A stretch of 56,274 bases of DNA from CAYJPA01 sp964371945. GTDB taxonomy: Bacteria; Chloroflexota; Chloroflexia; Thermomicrobiales; UBA6265. Below, one piece after another: positions 27,187 to 36,895 of the stretch; position 1 is the stretch's first letter, and the number at the start of each line of letters is the position of its first letter. The stretch covers positions 1 to 56,274 of the forward strand of contig CAYJPA010000030.1 in NCBI GenBank assembly GCA_964371945.1, read 5' to 3'. The translations under genes were made by a program, and so were the position numbers. Under the pieces are notes generated by a model. It ran no database searches. It was not told the origin of the DNA and worked only from the letters and a program-made list of their open reading frames with translations.

Positions 27187-27806
27187 CTGACGCTCGATTG
27201 CCGGGCCGAAATCGTCCCCCAACCGCCCCAAGTGGGAGTTTCGGCGGCATTTCCACCGGCGCCGCCTCTCGAGGTCTAGTCCGAGCATTCTCAGAATCAG
27301 GCAACGCCCCGACTCCGAGCGCGATGCGCGCGGCGCGGCGCCGGTGGACCACCGGCGTGTGCGTGGTGACGACCGTCATCGCGGTGGGGGACACGCCATC
27401 CTTTCGCGGCACCACGGTGAGCGCGTTCACCGTTCTCTCGCTCGAGCCGCCGCTCGTTTTGATTGCCCTGGAGGCGGGCAGCCGCATGGCAGAGCTGGTG
27501 CCCAGGGTGGGCGTCTTCGCGGTATCAGTGCTTGACCGCGCGCACGAGTTTTTGTCGGATCGCTTCTCGGGGTACGGGCCGCAGCCCGACGGGCGTTTCA
27601 CTGGGCTCGCGCACGAGCCGGGCGAAACCGGATGCCCGATTCTTTCGGGCGCCCTCGCATGGTTCGATTGTTCGGTGGAAGAGGTGCTCGAAACCGGCGA
27701 TCACCTTATGATCGTCGGGCGTGCGAAATCTATCGGACTCGGGATCGACTCCGATGACCCGCTCATCAACTATGAGGGCGCCTATCGAAGGATTGAAGGG
27801 GCGTGA
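27183..27806 (+). CDS. Flavin reductase-like (FMN-binding split-barrel) protein
   Basis: A 207-residue protein with the flavin-reductase split-barrel pattern: RRRWTTGVCVVTT, then FRGTTVSAFTVLSLEPPLVLIAL, then the FAVSVLDRAHEFLSDRFSG strand and GCPILSGALAWFDC. It likely reduces FMN/FAD for a partner oxygenase, or acts on a small substrate. The first ~45 residues are unstructured and the true start may be later. It overlaps both neighbours by 4 bases, so it is the central gene of a three-gene operon. Confidence 0.88.
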   Translation: MTDARLPGRNRPPTAPSGSFGGISTGAASRGLVRAFSESGNAPTPSAMRAARRRWTTGVCVVTTVIAVGDTPSFRGTTVSAFTVLSLEPPLVLIALEAGSRMAELVPRVGVFAVSVLDRAHEFLSDRFSGYGPQPDGRFTGLAHEPGETGCPILSGALAWFDCSVEEVLETGDHLMIVGRAKSIGLGIDSDDPLINYEGAYRRIEGA

Positions 27807-28144
27807 CGAACAGGTCCACGTCAGACGACCGCTTGTGGATTCCTGATAATCCCGATGGCAGCGGGTGGGCGGACGTCGATTGGATGAGCACGGTTCGAGG
27901 GAGCCGGTATCATTATTGTCACGGAGCGTCCCATTACGAGGCGGTCAGTAATTTGCCGCCGTTTTACAAAATCGTCACCCGCCTTGATTCCGCTTTACTC
28001 CACGCTCCCCACGAGAACAGCTATTTCGTTCCTAGAAACCGGCTTGCCGATTTTTTGGCGGAATTGGTCCTTGCAGGAGGAGTGGAAGTGATCTGGCATA
28101 TCGAACCGTGTCAGGATCCACCCGCGGAGAGCAACGTACGCTAG
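27803..28144 (+). CDS. Hypothetical protein, 113 aa, third gene of the MerR operon
   Basis: A GTG start overlaps the preceding TGA by 4 bases. The protein is rich in aromatic residues and His (SRYHYCHGASHYEAV, HAPHENSYFVPRNRL), with a helical segment FLAELVLAGGVEVIWH. No known motif. The conserved-looking His/Cys content might bind a metal, but that is speculative. Coupling with the flavin reductase suggests a shared function. Confidence 0.65.
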   Translation: MTNRSTSDDRLWIPDNPDGSGWADVDWMSTVRGSRYHYCHGASHYEAVSNLPPFYKIVTRLDSALLHAPHENSYFVPRNRLADFLAELVLAGGVEVIWHIEPCQDPPAESNVR

Positions 28145-28171
28145 CTTTTGCGCATTTGGGTCGCGAGAAGT

Positions 28172-28732
28172 TCAGCCCCATCCGATACGAAACAAATCGT
28201 CCAGATCGATGCGGACTTCGGGCAATGCGTGTAACGAGATGATTCTCGACTGCTCGATTGTCTCAAGGTTGGCGCCATCCGTTTGGCGACGCCAAATCTT
28301 AACCGTTCGATCGAACGGATGAATCCGCCAGATCTCAAGATCACCGCGTTTCTGATAACCAGGCAATTTCGCATCGATGTCGTACTTACCTGTCGATGGT
28401 GACCAGATCTCGACCACGAGTGGCAATGAACTGGAATAGGTTTCGAACCGCCTCGGATTTCCCTCAAACGCATCAAGCAATTCGATCGGAACAATTGCGA
28501 CATCCGGGATGTAGGAGTCGCCATCCGCCAACCCGGTGCGACCGTCGTTATGTAGAATCTCGAACTCCCGAGGGGAAAGTTGCCGGTCCAACAATCTCAC
28601 TAGCTTTCGAGATATCCGGTTATGGCCGACACTCATCGAGGGCTTCTTCCGCAGTTTTCCCTGAAAAATCTCCCAGCTCCCGTCGAGCTCCTCGAGCGTC
28701 GCCGCAGAGATCGGGTTGGAAGTCAATGCCAT
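28172..28732 (-). CDS. Uma2 family endonuclease-like protein (subfamily A, copy 1)
   Basis: A 186-residue Uma2/DUF820 protein with a PD-(D/E)xK nuclease fold. Core motifs: SYIPDVAIVP (the PD), LPLVVEIWSPSTGKYDIDAKL (the E and K region) and YQKRGDLEIWRIHP. It shares strong similarity with the genes at 28867 and 37870, including a WEIFQGKLRKKPSMSVGHN opening. The family is abundant in cyanobacteria and Chloroflexota, often in many copies, and its physiological target is not established. Apparently intact. Confidence 0.88.
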   Translation of the reverse strand: MALTSNPISAATLEELDGSWEIFQGKLRKKPSMSVGHNRISRKLVRLLDRQLSPREFEILHNDGRTGLADGDSYIPDVAIVPIELLDAFEGNPRRFETYSSSLPLVVEIWSPSTGKYDIDAKLPGYQKRGDLEIWRIHPFDRTVKIWRRQTDGANLETIEQSRIISLHALPEVRIDLDDLFRIGWG

Positions 28733-28866
28733 TGCGTTCTCCGTTCCGATTACGCTCCTTGATCTTGAACACGGTCGAATCTAGCCCAACTGCAACCGCC
28801 AAAGAATCTCAACATCACGAATGCTTCTGTAGCGATAACAATTCGATACAGGATCGTCGCTCGCTT

Positions 28867-29421
28867 TCATTCTCGAAACAACTCATCCAGGTCAATCCGA
28901 ACGGAAGGTAACTCGTGAAGCGCGATTACTCCGGTCCGCTCTATCGACTCTACATAACCACCGTCTGGCCGAAGGCGCCAGATTCTGACGGTTTTGTCAA
29001 ACGAATGCACCCGCCAGATCTCCGCGTCACCACGTTCTTGATATCGCGGAATCTTGGAGTCGATATCGTACTTTCCTGTTGAGGGCGACCATACTTCGAC
29101 CACGAAGGGCAAAGGTTCTGAGTATCTCTCGAAACGAGCTCGATCTTGACGAAATCGAGCAATCAATCCGACTGGGACGAGCATGACATCCGGGACATAC
29201 GAGTCGCCATTCGGGATCAACAAATGACCGGAGTTTTGGCGAACTCGATATTCTCTCGAACTGACTTGCCTAAGAAGTTGCTCGACAAGTTCTGACTGAG
29301 CTTCATTGTGACCGAAACTCATCGGCGGTCTCTCCCGCAGATTTCCTTCGTAAATCTCCCAGATTCCGTCAAGTTCCTCGAGCAATTCCGCCGCCGACTT
29401 CACCGATGTTGTGGCCATCAT
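28867..29421 (-). CDS. Uma2 family endonuclease-like protein (subfamily A, copy 2)
   Basis: A 184-residue Uma2 protein with SYVPDVMLVP, LPFVVEVWSPSTGKYDID and RYQERGDAEIWRVHSF. It is the closest match to the copy at 28172, in the same orientation 134 bases upstream, so a tandem duplication is likely. Two consecutive ATG codons start the frame, with GGAG upstream. Catalytic residues appear intact. Confidence 0.88.
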   Translation of the reverse strand: MMATTSVKSAAELLEELDGIWEIYEGNLRERPPMSFGHNEAQSELVEQLLRQVSSREYRVRQNSGHLLIPNGDSYVPDVMLVPVGLIARFRQDRARFERYSEPLPFVVEVWSPSTGKYDIDSKIPRYQERGDAEIWRVHSFDKTVRIWRLRPDGGYVESIERTGVIALHELPSVRIDLDELFRE

Positions 29422-29480
29422 GGACTCCGTTTCAACTCATTCCATTGATGGAAACGTTAGCACAGACAGCAACTGGGATC

Positions 29481-29861
29481 TCAGCCGAACCCGCGCTCGA
29501 GCTCGGATTTCAACTCTTCAGCAAACACACGGCATCCGAGTCCGACACCAGACGTCAAGCTGAGACCTTGTTGGTTTCTCCAATCGATTTGCACGATTGG
29601 GCGCCCGGCCAACCACTTTCCGGCGTGCCAGGAACCGATTCCGACCGCTGACATGGCGGAGAAGGGGATCCCCAACGGTGCTTTGCTCATGAGCTTCCGA
29701 AACCAAAACGCGTCGTCGGTGAACCAGTACTCGCCGTTTCCGCGCCAGCCGAAACTGTCCACGCGATACCGTTTCCACCATTTGTGGTCGATTTCCGTGC
29801 CAATGTAGTGCCCGCGCGAACGATTCGCACCCTCTGCAGAGACCTCATTTGCCGCGACCAA
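29481..29861 (-). CDS. Hypothetical aromatic-rich small protein
   Basis: A ~126-residue protein I do not recognise. Its composition looks genuine, with many Trp, Gly and Phe residues (EIDHKWWKRYRVDSFGWRG, FTDDAFWFRKLM, PIVQIDWRNQQGLSL), and a beta-rich PH-like pattern is possible. The start is uncertain: TTG at 29861 has GGTGAGG directly abutting it and lies 12 bases after the dehydratase stop, so it may be cotranscribed with that gene. Confidence 0.55.
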   Translation of the reverse strand: MVAANEVSAEGANRSRGHYIGTEIDHKWWKRYRVDSFGWRGNGEYWFTDDAFWFRKLMSKAPLGIPFSAMSAVGIGSWHAGKWLAGRPIVQIDWRNQQGLSLTSGVGLGCRVFAEELKSELERGFG

Positions 29862-29873
29862 CCCTCACCAAGT

Positions 29874-32117
29874 TCAAGCGACGATGCCGGCAACGCTGGC
29901 AACATCCCAGAATGACTGCTGGCACTCGTCCCAAACCGCCCGCGGCACAACGCCCTTACTGGCGTCGGTGCAGTAGGTCATGCGATTGCTGGCCGCCACC
30001 CGCCGCTGCCGCGCCTTCAGCCGGGCCAGCCGCTCTGCCGCGAGCCCGTTCCTGCTTCCAAGCAACGACGGGTTGGCAAACTCGATCTTGCCTCCCACAA
30101 ACGCCGCCGGATCGAGCAGATCGAGCCGGCGTGCCCGGAAGCGAAGATGAAGGAGGTCACCGGTTTTCAACCGCAAGATTTCACCGTTTCGCGTCGCCTC
30201 GGGTGTGATATGTCCGATCGCGGCGCCATAGCTCACTCCCGAGTACCGGCCATCCGAAATGAGAGTGGCCAGCTTACGCAACGATCGATTGGCGTTGATA
30301 TGCTGCATCGGGGTGAACATCTCGGGCATGCCGAATGCTTCCGGGCCCTGCGCCGCAATGACCAGTCCGAGCTTGAGCGTACCGGTTTTGACCATCATGT
30401 CGCACAAGTTGTCATAATCTAGCGCATCAACCGACTCGAGATCAAGCAGAGTGGGGGAGCCTGCTAGATCGAGACCTCCGTTCGCATTCAGCAGCGCGGC
30501 ATTGTGACGCCACATCGCTCGAAGTTCCGCCTCGCCGAACGCCCGCTGATCTCGAAGTCCATCGAGTAATCGGAAGTCGAGCAACGCCTCGTTCGCATCC
30601 TCTTCGGTTTCAAAGAAGAGTGTCATGCCGACTTGCTCGTCGAAAAAGTTGACCTGCCGCTCGGGCATGCCGCTGATCTTGACAACGGCGCTCTCGAACC
30701 AGTTGCTTTGAATCACGTCGACACCCGAAACGGCGCGTCGTGGCTTGGCGAGAATCACCGGATTGCTGTCGACGCCCGTTGCTGAGAGATTGGTGGAGTC
30801 GGAGAGGCGCTCCCGCCAGGTCGTACCCGTCACGGTCATCGCATCCAGATCCATGGGCACGCCGCTGTTGACCATTTCAAAGATGAGCGTCTCCATGCCG
30901 CGGATATCGCCGGAACAACATTGTTTCGCCAGCGCGAAGATATCCCGGCCCTGGGTCAACGAATAGTCGAAGAGATCGGGAATCGGATGGCTGTGGTGGA
31001 TGCGATCAAGATCCCAGATCGAGAACTGATAGCCGGCGTAAATCGCCGCTCCGACCAGGTGCATCAGAAGATTGGTGGACCCTCCCGAGGCGCTATGCAG
31101 GCGCACTGCATTACCCATGTTCTGAATTACGAGTGAGGCGACACCGCACTCCGGCCGCTCGACCAGCGTGAAGAGATCCCGGACCACCACCTCGACCTGT
31201 TCGGTTGTCGGAGGGTCGGTCAACAGCTCCACCGCTGGGTGGGCGAGTCCCATCGCCGCGACCAGATGGCGGGAACTGTTCCCAGTGCCATTGAACGCGC
31301 AGATTCCGCCCTTTGCATCGCAGGTGTTGACCGCCAGCCCTTTCTCCAGCACCTGATGGCGCTCATCCGAGAGGATTCCGGCTCCCGCCGCGCGGTGAAA
31401 GACACCCTGGAAAGCGGTGTTGGACGAACATTGCAGGATGTATTGCATCGTGTCTTCGAGATCTTCGGCGATTTCGGAGTGACCGGCCGCGCGGCAATCG
31501 GCCGCGAGCAGTTCGAGCTCGATTCGTACTTGAGGCGGTATCACCCCGCCCTTGAGCACATGCGCCGGCGCGAACGCGGCGATCACCGGTGCTTCGCCCC
31601 TGAGCCGGCGCAATGTATCGAGATGGGCGAGTCCCGAGATCACACCGAGCGGCATCTTGTCGCAGCTCTGGATCACGAATGCGCCGTGATAGCTGTGCGC
31701 CTCCATCTGATTGGCGACCATTTCGGCGATTGCATTCCGGCTCTGCAGGGAGTAACTCATGCCCATATTGCTCTGCGCCGTGCCGTCGCAGAGCACGGGA
31801 ACGGAGAACCAGAACGGAAGACCACCGTTCTTCCAGATCGCGAGAGCCGCCCGCGCGCCCGTGCTGGGATCCATGATGTGCGCGGGATGATCAGGAGAGC
31901 CGCCGATCACCGCGATCCGCGGAGCGTTTTCCTGCAATCGATCGTAAATTGCCTCAAGCGACCAGTCAGGTATCGCGCCGTACCCGACCTCGCGATGGGC
32001 GCGGTCGAGGATGCCCGCGACCGTGATCGGCTCGTTGGCCTTGCCCTGGACACCTTCGCGATACGGGTTGACCGGATTGGCGATTCTCGGCCGGGCCGGC
32101 GCGATCGTGATCGACAT
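29874..32117 (-). CDS. IlvD/Edd family dehydratase, YjhG/YagF (D-xylonate dehydratase) type
   Basis: A 747-residue Fe-S dehydratase expected to remove water from a sugar acid such as D-xylonate or a related aldonate to give a 2-keto-3-deoxy acid. Cys ligands are placed as in this family: C110 (VPVLCDGTAQSN), C152 (QSCDKMP), and C266/C273 (TCDAKGGIC followed by AFNGTGNS). RIAVIGGSPDHPAHIMD is typical of the YjhG/YagF group rather than true dihydroxy-acid dehydratases. No sugar transporter or kinase is adjacent, so the pathway context is unclear. Confidence 0.9.
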   Translation of the reverse strand: MSITIAPARPRIANPVNPYREGVQGKANEPITVAGILDRAHREVGYGAIPDWSLEAIYDRLQENAPRIAVIGGSPDHPAHIMDPSTGARAALAIWKNGGLPFWFSVPVLCDGTAQSNMGMSYSLQSRNAIAEMVANQMEAHSYHGAFVIQSCDKMPLGVISGLAHLDTLRRLRGEAPVIAAFAPAHVLKGGVIPPQVRIELELLAADCRAAGHSEIAEDLEDTMQYILQCSSNTAFQGVFHRAAGAGILSDERHQVLEKGLAVNTCDAKGGICAFNGTGNSSRHLVAAMGLAHPAVELLTDPPTTEQVEVVVRDLFTLVERPECGVASLVIQNMGNAVRLHSASGGSTNLLMHLVGAAIYAGYQFSIWDLDRIHHSHPIPDLFDYSLTQGRDIFALAKQCCSGDIRGMETLIFEMVNSGVPMDLDAMTVTGTTWRERLSDSTNLSATGVDSNPVILAKPRRAVSGVDVIQSNWFESAVVKISGMPERQVNFFDEQVGMTLFFETEEDANEALLDFRLLDGLRDQRAFGEAELRAMWRHNAALLNANGGLDLAGSPTLLDLESVDALDYDNLCDMMVKTGTLKLGLVIAAQGPEAFGMPEMFTPMQHINANRSLRKLATLISDGRYSGVSYGAAIGHITPEATRNGEILRLKTGDLLHLRFRARRLDLLDPAAFVGGKIEFANPSLLGSRNGLAAERLARLKARQRRVAASNRMTYCTDASKGVVPRAVWDECQQSFWDVASVAGIVA

Positions 32118-32256
32118 TGAAATCTCCTTGGACTTATCCAGATGGTCGTCAGGCTCCGTGTGACCGTAGTGCTTGCAGGCTGAATTCTACCGTCATCACT
32201 CTTTGCCGCAAAACGCGGCTTCGTGCTTGGTGAATCGCCATTCTGAGGAAATCAAT

Positions 32257-34758
32257 TCAGTTGGTTTGGGGCACCGTCGCGGTCGATTCCGCTTGTTGAG
32301 GTTCTTGCAGGTCGACATCGAGAAAACGGTCGAGGATGTGCCATGCCCAGAGAAACCGTAGCGCAAATCCAAGCACAATCGAAAGGATCGCCAAGGCGAC
32401 ATAATCAATCCAGTCAAGTGACACAACGCCAAAAAAATCGCGAAAGGCGGGAATTGCCATTGTGGCGGCGAAGAGCGGAATCATCGCAACCGCAAGCAGC
32501 ACCGGTCGCCATTCGCTCGAAACCTCTTCGCATACGGCCCAGTACGTAGCTGGGGGAGAGGAAAAGACGACAAGCCAAAGCCCGCTCAACACCAGGAATG
32601 TCATCAGCGCGGAGCGGGCGGTTTCGGTCGCACGGATCTCCGCGACACTCCCAACGGTCCCAGCCGCGTCTCCGATGATGAAGTAATAGAAGAGGAAAAC
32701 ACCCAAACCGGTCGCGCCGATCAGAAGCGTGGCCGGAACTACGAATTTCAAGACTGCCGTCAATAGACTCGATGGCAGAACGCCGGGCGTCGACCACAAC
32801 GCCAACCCGAACGTTGGAATCCCGATCGTGCATGTTGTGAGAATCGCCATGTGCCCGGGCGAGAACGGAAAGGCCGCCTGCAAAACATCGGCCGCGGCGA
32901 TGATCACCGCCGATACCGCGACCCGTGTCAGAAAGAGCTCGAAAATGCTCTGCAGTCCGTTGCGGATCTTTTGCCCCTCAAGAAACACCTTTGGTAGCGA
33001 ATCGAACGAATCGTTGAGCAGCACGATGTCCGCGGCCGCACGTGTGGCCTGACTGCCGCTCTGCATCGCAATTCCAAGGTTTGCCTGTTTGAGCGAGAGG
33101 AGGTCATTGACGCCATCGCCCGTCATCGCAACGTAGTGACCCTGTTCCCGTAACGAGCGCACCAATCGTTCTTTTTGTTCGGGTGAGATCCGGCCGAAAA
33201 CGTTTCCAGTCGACGCGGCTTCGTCGAACTCAGCTTCTCCCATCGCATCAAGTTCCGGTCCAGAAACGAGTCGCAGTTCGCCACTCATTCCGGCCTGGCG
33301 AGCGAGCGCCGCGACAGTATCTGGATCATCACCCGAAATCACCTTGATCTCGATCCCCGCATTGGCAAATCCATCGAGCGTTTCCTGAATATTCGGCCGC
33401 AATTCGTCGGTGAATCCAAACCAGGCGGCCGGACGAACGGTATTCGGCAGTACCAGCTCGCCCAGATCGTTGTGCAACATCACGCCGTCGCTCGATGTGG
33501 CGAAGAGCAGCACGCGGAGACCCCGCTCCTCCCATCCAGCCGGCGGTATGAGACTCTCCTCGAGATGCAGCATAGGAGCCAGCATTTCGGAAGCGCCGAG
33601 GACGAAAACGCCCGTGGCATCAGGTCCGGTCACCGATACGGCGCTCCATTTGAGGTCAGACGAGAACGGAATCTCGTCGACAACGGTCTGTCGCCTGCCT
33701 CCGCGAGCAGCCAGGATGGCCCCGCTCGTCTTGGTTCCTCCACTCATGCTTGCAACCGCATGACTCGCCAGGCCTTGCGCCGTGTCCGCATCGATCTCGA
33801 TCGGTTGGACCGCATCCAATTCGAGCCGGTTTGCGGTTAGCGTCCCGGTTTTGTCGATGCAGAAGACGCTGACATTGCTGAGCGATTCAACGGCATTGAT
33901 CTGCTGGATGAGCGCGTTCTCTTTGGCCAGCCGAACAGTCGCCACCGAGTACGTGACTGTGATCATTAGGAACAAACCTGAGGGAACGATGCCCGCGACA
34001 ACCCCCGCCGCGAGTACCGTGTCGCGAACCGAGGTGTCGTGAAACCAGGTGCGTAGAAACATCAGGCCGAGATAGGAACCTGCCATTAACAGCAGCACGC
34101 GTATGATGAGGCCGGCCTGGCGTTGCATGGGCGTCATCGGAAATCTGGCCGATTGCGCCCGCGCGGTGATATCACCAGCGAAGCTTTCGATGCCAACCTT
34201 TTCGGCAATGTAGATGCTCGAACCGGAAACGCAGATCGTCCCGGAATAGACCTCGTCTCCGACCTTCTTCGAGATCGCCTGTGATTCGCCGGTGAGCAAT
34301 GATTCGTCGACCGCAAGCGCTCCCTTGCCCACGATCCTCCCGTCGACCACGATCTGGTCCCCGGCGCCGACCACGATCGCATCGCCCGGAACAATCTCGG
34401 TGGGATCGATCTGACGCCGAGCTCCGTCGCGAATGACTGTTGATTTTGACCGTGTGAGAAGCGCGATCTGGTCGAGCCGGTGCTTGGCGATCGACTCTTC
34501 CACGATCCCAATGACCACATTGACAACCGCGAGTCCGGTTGAAAGCAGCGCTTCTTTCGGCATGCCCATCGCGATCAACGTCAAGGCGACCGTCGCGAAG
34601 GTGAGGTTTACAAATGTAAAGAGATTGTTGGCGACGATGTCGCGATATGTCCGCCCGGTTTCAGGAAGAGCGCCGGCGGCCAGGCCTTGCGATCGGCGAA
34701 ATTCAGCCTCCTCTTCCGTGAGACCGATTCGTTCACTATGCTCGCTACCAATTACCAT
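32257..34758 (-). CDS. Cation-transporting P-type ATPase (CtpE-like)
   Basis: An 833-residue P-type ATPase. Actuator motif TGES is at 156-159. Phosphorylation motif DKTGTLT is at 302-308. The hinge motif TGDGVND is at 546-552. About ten hydrophobic segments fit the usual topology. Among P-type pumps it resembles CtpE-type Ca2+/cation ATPases. The M4 motif is VPSGL (residues 258-262), with Ser where many Ca2+ pumps have Glu (PEGL); this may alter ion specificity. The C-terminus is Gln/Thr-rich. Its start overlaps the MscS gene's end by 14 bases, so the two are co-transcribed. Confidence 0.92.
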   Translation of the reverse strand: MVIGSEHSERIGLTEEEAEFRRSQGLAAGALPETGRTYRDIVANNLFTFVNLTFATVALTLIAMGMPKEALLSTGLAVVNVVIGIVEESIAKHRLDQIALLTRSKSTVIRDGARRQIDPTEIVPGDAIVVGAGDQIVVDGRIVGKGALAVDESLLTGESQAISKKVGDEVYSGTICVSGSSIYIAEKVGIESFAGDITARAQSARFPMTPMQRQAGLIIRVLLLMAGSYLGLMFLRTWFHDTSVRDTVLAAGVVAGIVPSGLFLMITVTYSVATVRLAKENALIQQINAVESLSNVSVFCIDKTGTLTANRLELDAVQPIEIDADTAQGLASHAVASMSGGTKTSGAILAARGGRRQTVVDEIPFSSDLKWSAVSVTGPDATGVFVLGASEMLAPMLHLEESLIPPAGWEERGLRVLLFATSSDGVMLHNDLGELVLPNTVRPAAWFGFTDELRPNIQETLDGFANAGIEIKVISGDDPDTVAALARQAGMSGELRLVSGPELDAMGEAEFDEAASTGNVFGRISPEQKERLVRSLREQGHYVAMTGDGVNDLLSLKQANLGIAMQSGSQATRAAADIVLLNDSFDSLPKVFLEGQKIRNGLQSIFELFLTRVAVSAVIIAAADVLQAAFPFSPGHMAILTTCTIGIPTFGLALWSTPGVLPSSLLTAVLKFVVPATLLIGATGLGVFLFYYFIIGDAAGTVGSVAEIRATETARSALMTFLVLSGLWLVVFSSPPATYWAVCEEVSSEWRPVLLAVAMIPLFAATMAIPAFRDFFGVVSLDWIDYVALAILSIVLGFALRFLWAWHILDRFLDVDLQEPQQAESTATVPQTN

Positions 34759-35593
34759 TTGATATCCGCGCCGCCGGGAAGACGCTTAGCAGCCGGCGCT
34801 TGATCTCGGTGTGTGTTCTCGCTCCGCCAGTCCCACTCCAGACTATCCGCAGACCCGTGGCGCGAGCGCCACCGTATTGATGGTCACTGTTGTAAATCCG
34901 TTCAATTCCAGGCACCGCATCGATCGCCGTTCGAATCCGCCGTCGATTTCGTTTCGTACGTACCTGAATCTGGGGCGCTCCATCCATGCCCGGTGTGCCG
35001 GCAAGTGCGTCGACTGCTCTTTGCTTGACCTCTGAAGGTGAACCCTCGATGCCAGTGACAATGAGCACGCGGCTGACCCGGTTAGGACTCCGGTTTGTGA
35101 CAGGGTCGGAAAACATCAGTGCGTTGGGGATCGAAATCCGGTCCCCGCTGTCGGCTCGAACAATCGTGGTGCGAAGATCGATCCGCTCGACTTTCCCCTC
35201 GATCTCGCGGATCTTGATCCGGTCGCCGGGCGCAAATGGGCGCTCGAACATGACGAGCACGCCGCCTACGACGCTTCGCAGCAAATCCTGAAAGCCAAAG
35301 GCGACCGCGACCGTGCTGATGCTCAACGCGGTTACGAGTCCGGTCCAGGTGAGGCCCCACAACGCGAGCACCACGGTGAAGGCGACGATGTAGACGCCGA
35401 CCGCCGCGGAGTTTTCGACGACGACCGAAAGAGCCGGGGAAGGAGAGGCGGCCGCCCTGCGCCGGAGCCGTCGACGGACCCACCTGGCGATAAGGACGGC
35501 CGCGGCCATGACGAGGATGAGCTGCAGGAACGCGATGCCGAGATCCCAGAGCTGATCGCCTACTGCATCGAATCGGTCGTGGAGCTCGTCCAT
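34745..35593 (-). CDS. MscS family mechanosensitive channel
   Basis: A 282-residue MscS-type channel. Three TM helices (about 18-36, 63-83 and 88-110) precede the MscS beta domain. TM3 (VTALSISTVAVAFGFQDLLRS) carries the Gly/Ala-rich pore pattern, followed by the FAPGDRIKIREIEGKVERI motif and a C-terminal alpha/beta domain. The protein releases solutes upon hypo-osmotic shock. The gene precedes and overlaps the P-type ATPase gene. Confidence 0.93.
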   Translation of the reverse strand: MDELHDRFDAVGDQLWDLGIAFLQLILVMAAAVLIARWVRRRLRRRAAASPSPALSVVVENSAAVGVYIVAFTVVLALWGLTWTGLVTALSISTVAVAFGFQDLLRSVVGGVLVMFERPFAPGDRIKIREIEGKVERIDLRTTIVRADSGDRISIPNALMFSDPVTNRSPNRVSRVLIVTGIEGSPSEVKQRAVDALAGTPGMDGAPQIQVRTKRNRRRIRTAIDAVPGIERIYNSDHQYGGARATGLRIVWSGTGGARTHTEIKRRLLSVFPAARISNGNW

Positions 35594-35751
35594 CGCAAGA
35601 TCGGCCTATCTGGAATCCAAATGGTGATCTGTCCCTGCCTAATAACAACGGACAGGAATGGCAATACTAACCGAGGGAACGATTCCCGACTTCACATTCC
35701 ATCATTAGCATCCCTATCAAAGAGGTGTTTGACAGTCAGTGTGTCGACGGA

Positions 35752-36861
35752 TTAATGGATCGCCTCGCGTAGGGCTCGACTGACATTGCCCAGCGCAATC
35801 TCCAGATCGGCGTGCGTCGGATAGCCGTAGCCGATCCGCGTGTAGTGAGGATCCTGCTCGAACCACCGGCCCGGTCCGGCAAATGTGCCGTACGTGTCAT
35901 TCAGAATCTGGTGGAATCTTTCTGGATCGATGCCGGCGCCGGCGACGATTCGCGGGAAACAAACCACGCCGGCAGTTGGCTCGACCCACTCAAGGTAAGG
36001 CTCGGCCCCGATCCACCGCCGTGTGATTCCAAAACCGCCGGCGGCGTGAGCCCTGGCTCGAATCAGTAATGGCTCGCGTCTCCGCATGACTTGAAAGGCG
36101 ATTTCTTCGTCGACCACGGACCCGCCAAGCGCAATCTGTTCCTTCCCGGCAAGGAGCATGTCCATGAGCTTTTTGTCCCGGCAGATCAGCCATCCAAGCC
36201 GTATCCCCGGCATTCCATAGGTTTTAGAGAGCGACGACACCGAAATCACCCGAGCGCTCTTCGTCGCCCATGGCGGCCTGATCACGGGCGCCATCTCGCG
36301 GTAGGTCTCGTCAAGCAACAAGTGCGCGTTGCTCGATTCCACCATCTCGATGATTCGCGCCAGGTCCGCGGGCGATATCTCGGTGCCGGTCGGGTTATGG
36401 GGCGTCGTCAGGCTGATCAGTTTCGTGTCCAGACGGATCAACGACGCCAGTCGATCGAGATCGATCGCCCAACCCTCATCGAATTGCAACCGTAGATAGC
36501 TGATTTCTGCACCAATGGCTCGAGGCGTCTCGAAATTGCTGGCGTAGTTTGGGTGAGCGACAACCAGGTGATCGCCAGTCTGCAGCAGAGCGGTCGCGAC
36601 CGTGAACAGCGCGCCGGCCGCCCCGGCGCACAGCAGCACGTCCTCGGCGGTCAATCCATCGCAACTTTCAGCAGCGATCAACTCGCGCAGTTCAACGTGA
36701 CCGCGATGATCGCCGTAACAGAGCACGACATTCGAGAGATCTAGGTCGAGTTCACCCAGCACGCGGTCGCTCATCGAGCTTTCCGCAAGGTTGTATTTGA
36801 CCAGGTCATAGCCGATCTGCTCGGGCGCCTCGACCTCCATCACCATACGCCGGTAATTCAC
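35752..36861 (-). CDS. PLP-dependent aminotransferase, class I/II
   Basis: A 369-residue fold-type I aminotransferase. PLP-site residues are present: HPNYAS near 103-108 (aromatic stacking), TTPHNPTG (Asn156), LLLDETYREM (Asp184 and Tyr187), and SSLSKTYGMPG with Lys213 as the Schiff-base Lys. The C-terminal RIGYG region likely supplies the substrate-carboxylate Arg. The substrate is not determinable from sequence. It lies 34 bases downstream of the PRTase-like gene on the same strand. Confidence 0.92.
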   Translation of the reverse strand: MNYRRMVMEVEAPEQIGYDLVKYNLAESSMSDRVLGELDLDLSNVVLCYGDHRGHVELRELIAAESCDGLTAEDVLLCAGAAGALFTVATALLQTGDHLVVAHPNYASNFETPRAIGAEISYLRLQFDEGWAIDLDRLASLIRLDTKLISLTTPHNPTGTEISPADLARIIEMVESSNAHLLLDETYREMAPVIRPPWATKSARVISVSSLSKTYGMPGIRLGWLICRDKKLMDMLLAGKEQIALGGSVVDEEIAFQVMRRREPLLIRARAHAAGGFGITRRWIGAEPYLEWVEPTAGVVCFPRIVAGAGIDPERFHQILNDTYGTFAGPGRWFEQDPHYTRIGYGYPTHADLEIALGNVSRALREAIH

Positions 36862-36895
36862 GATTGCGGACCTCGATTCTCATGGACTAAGGGGA

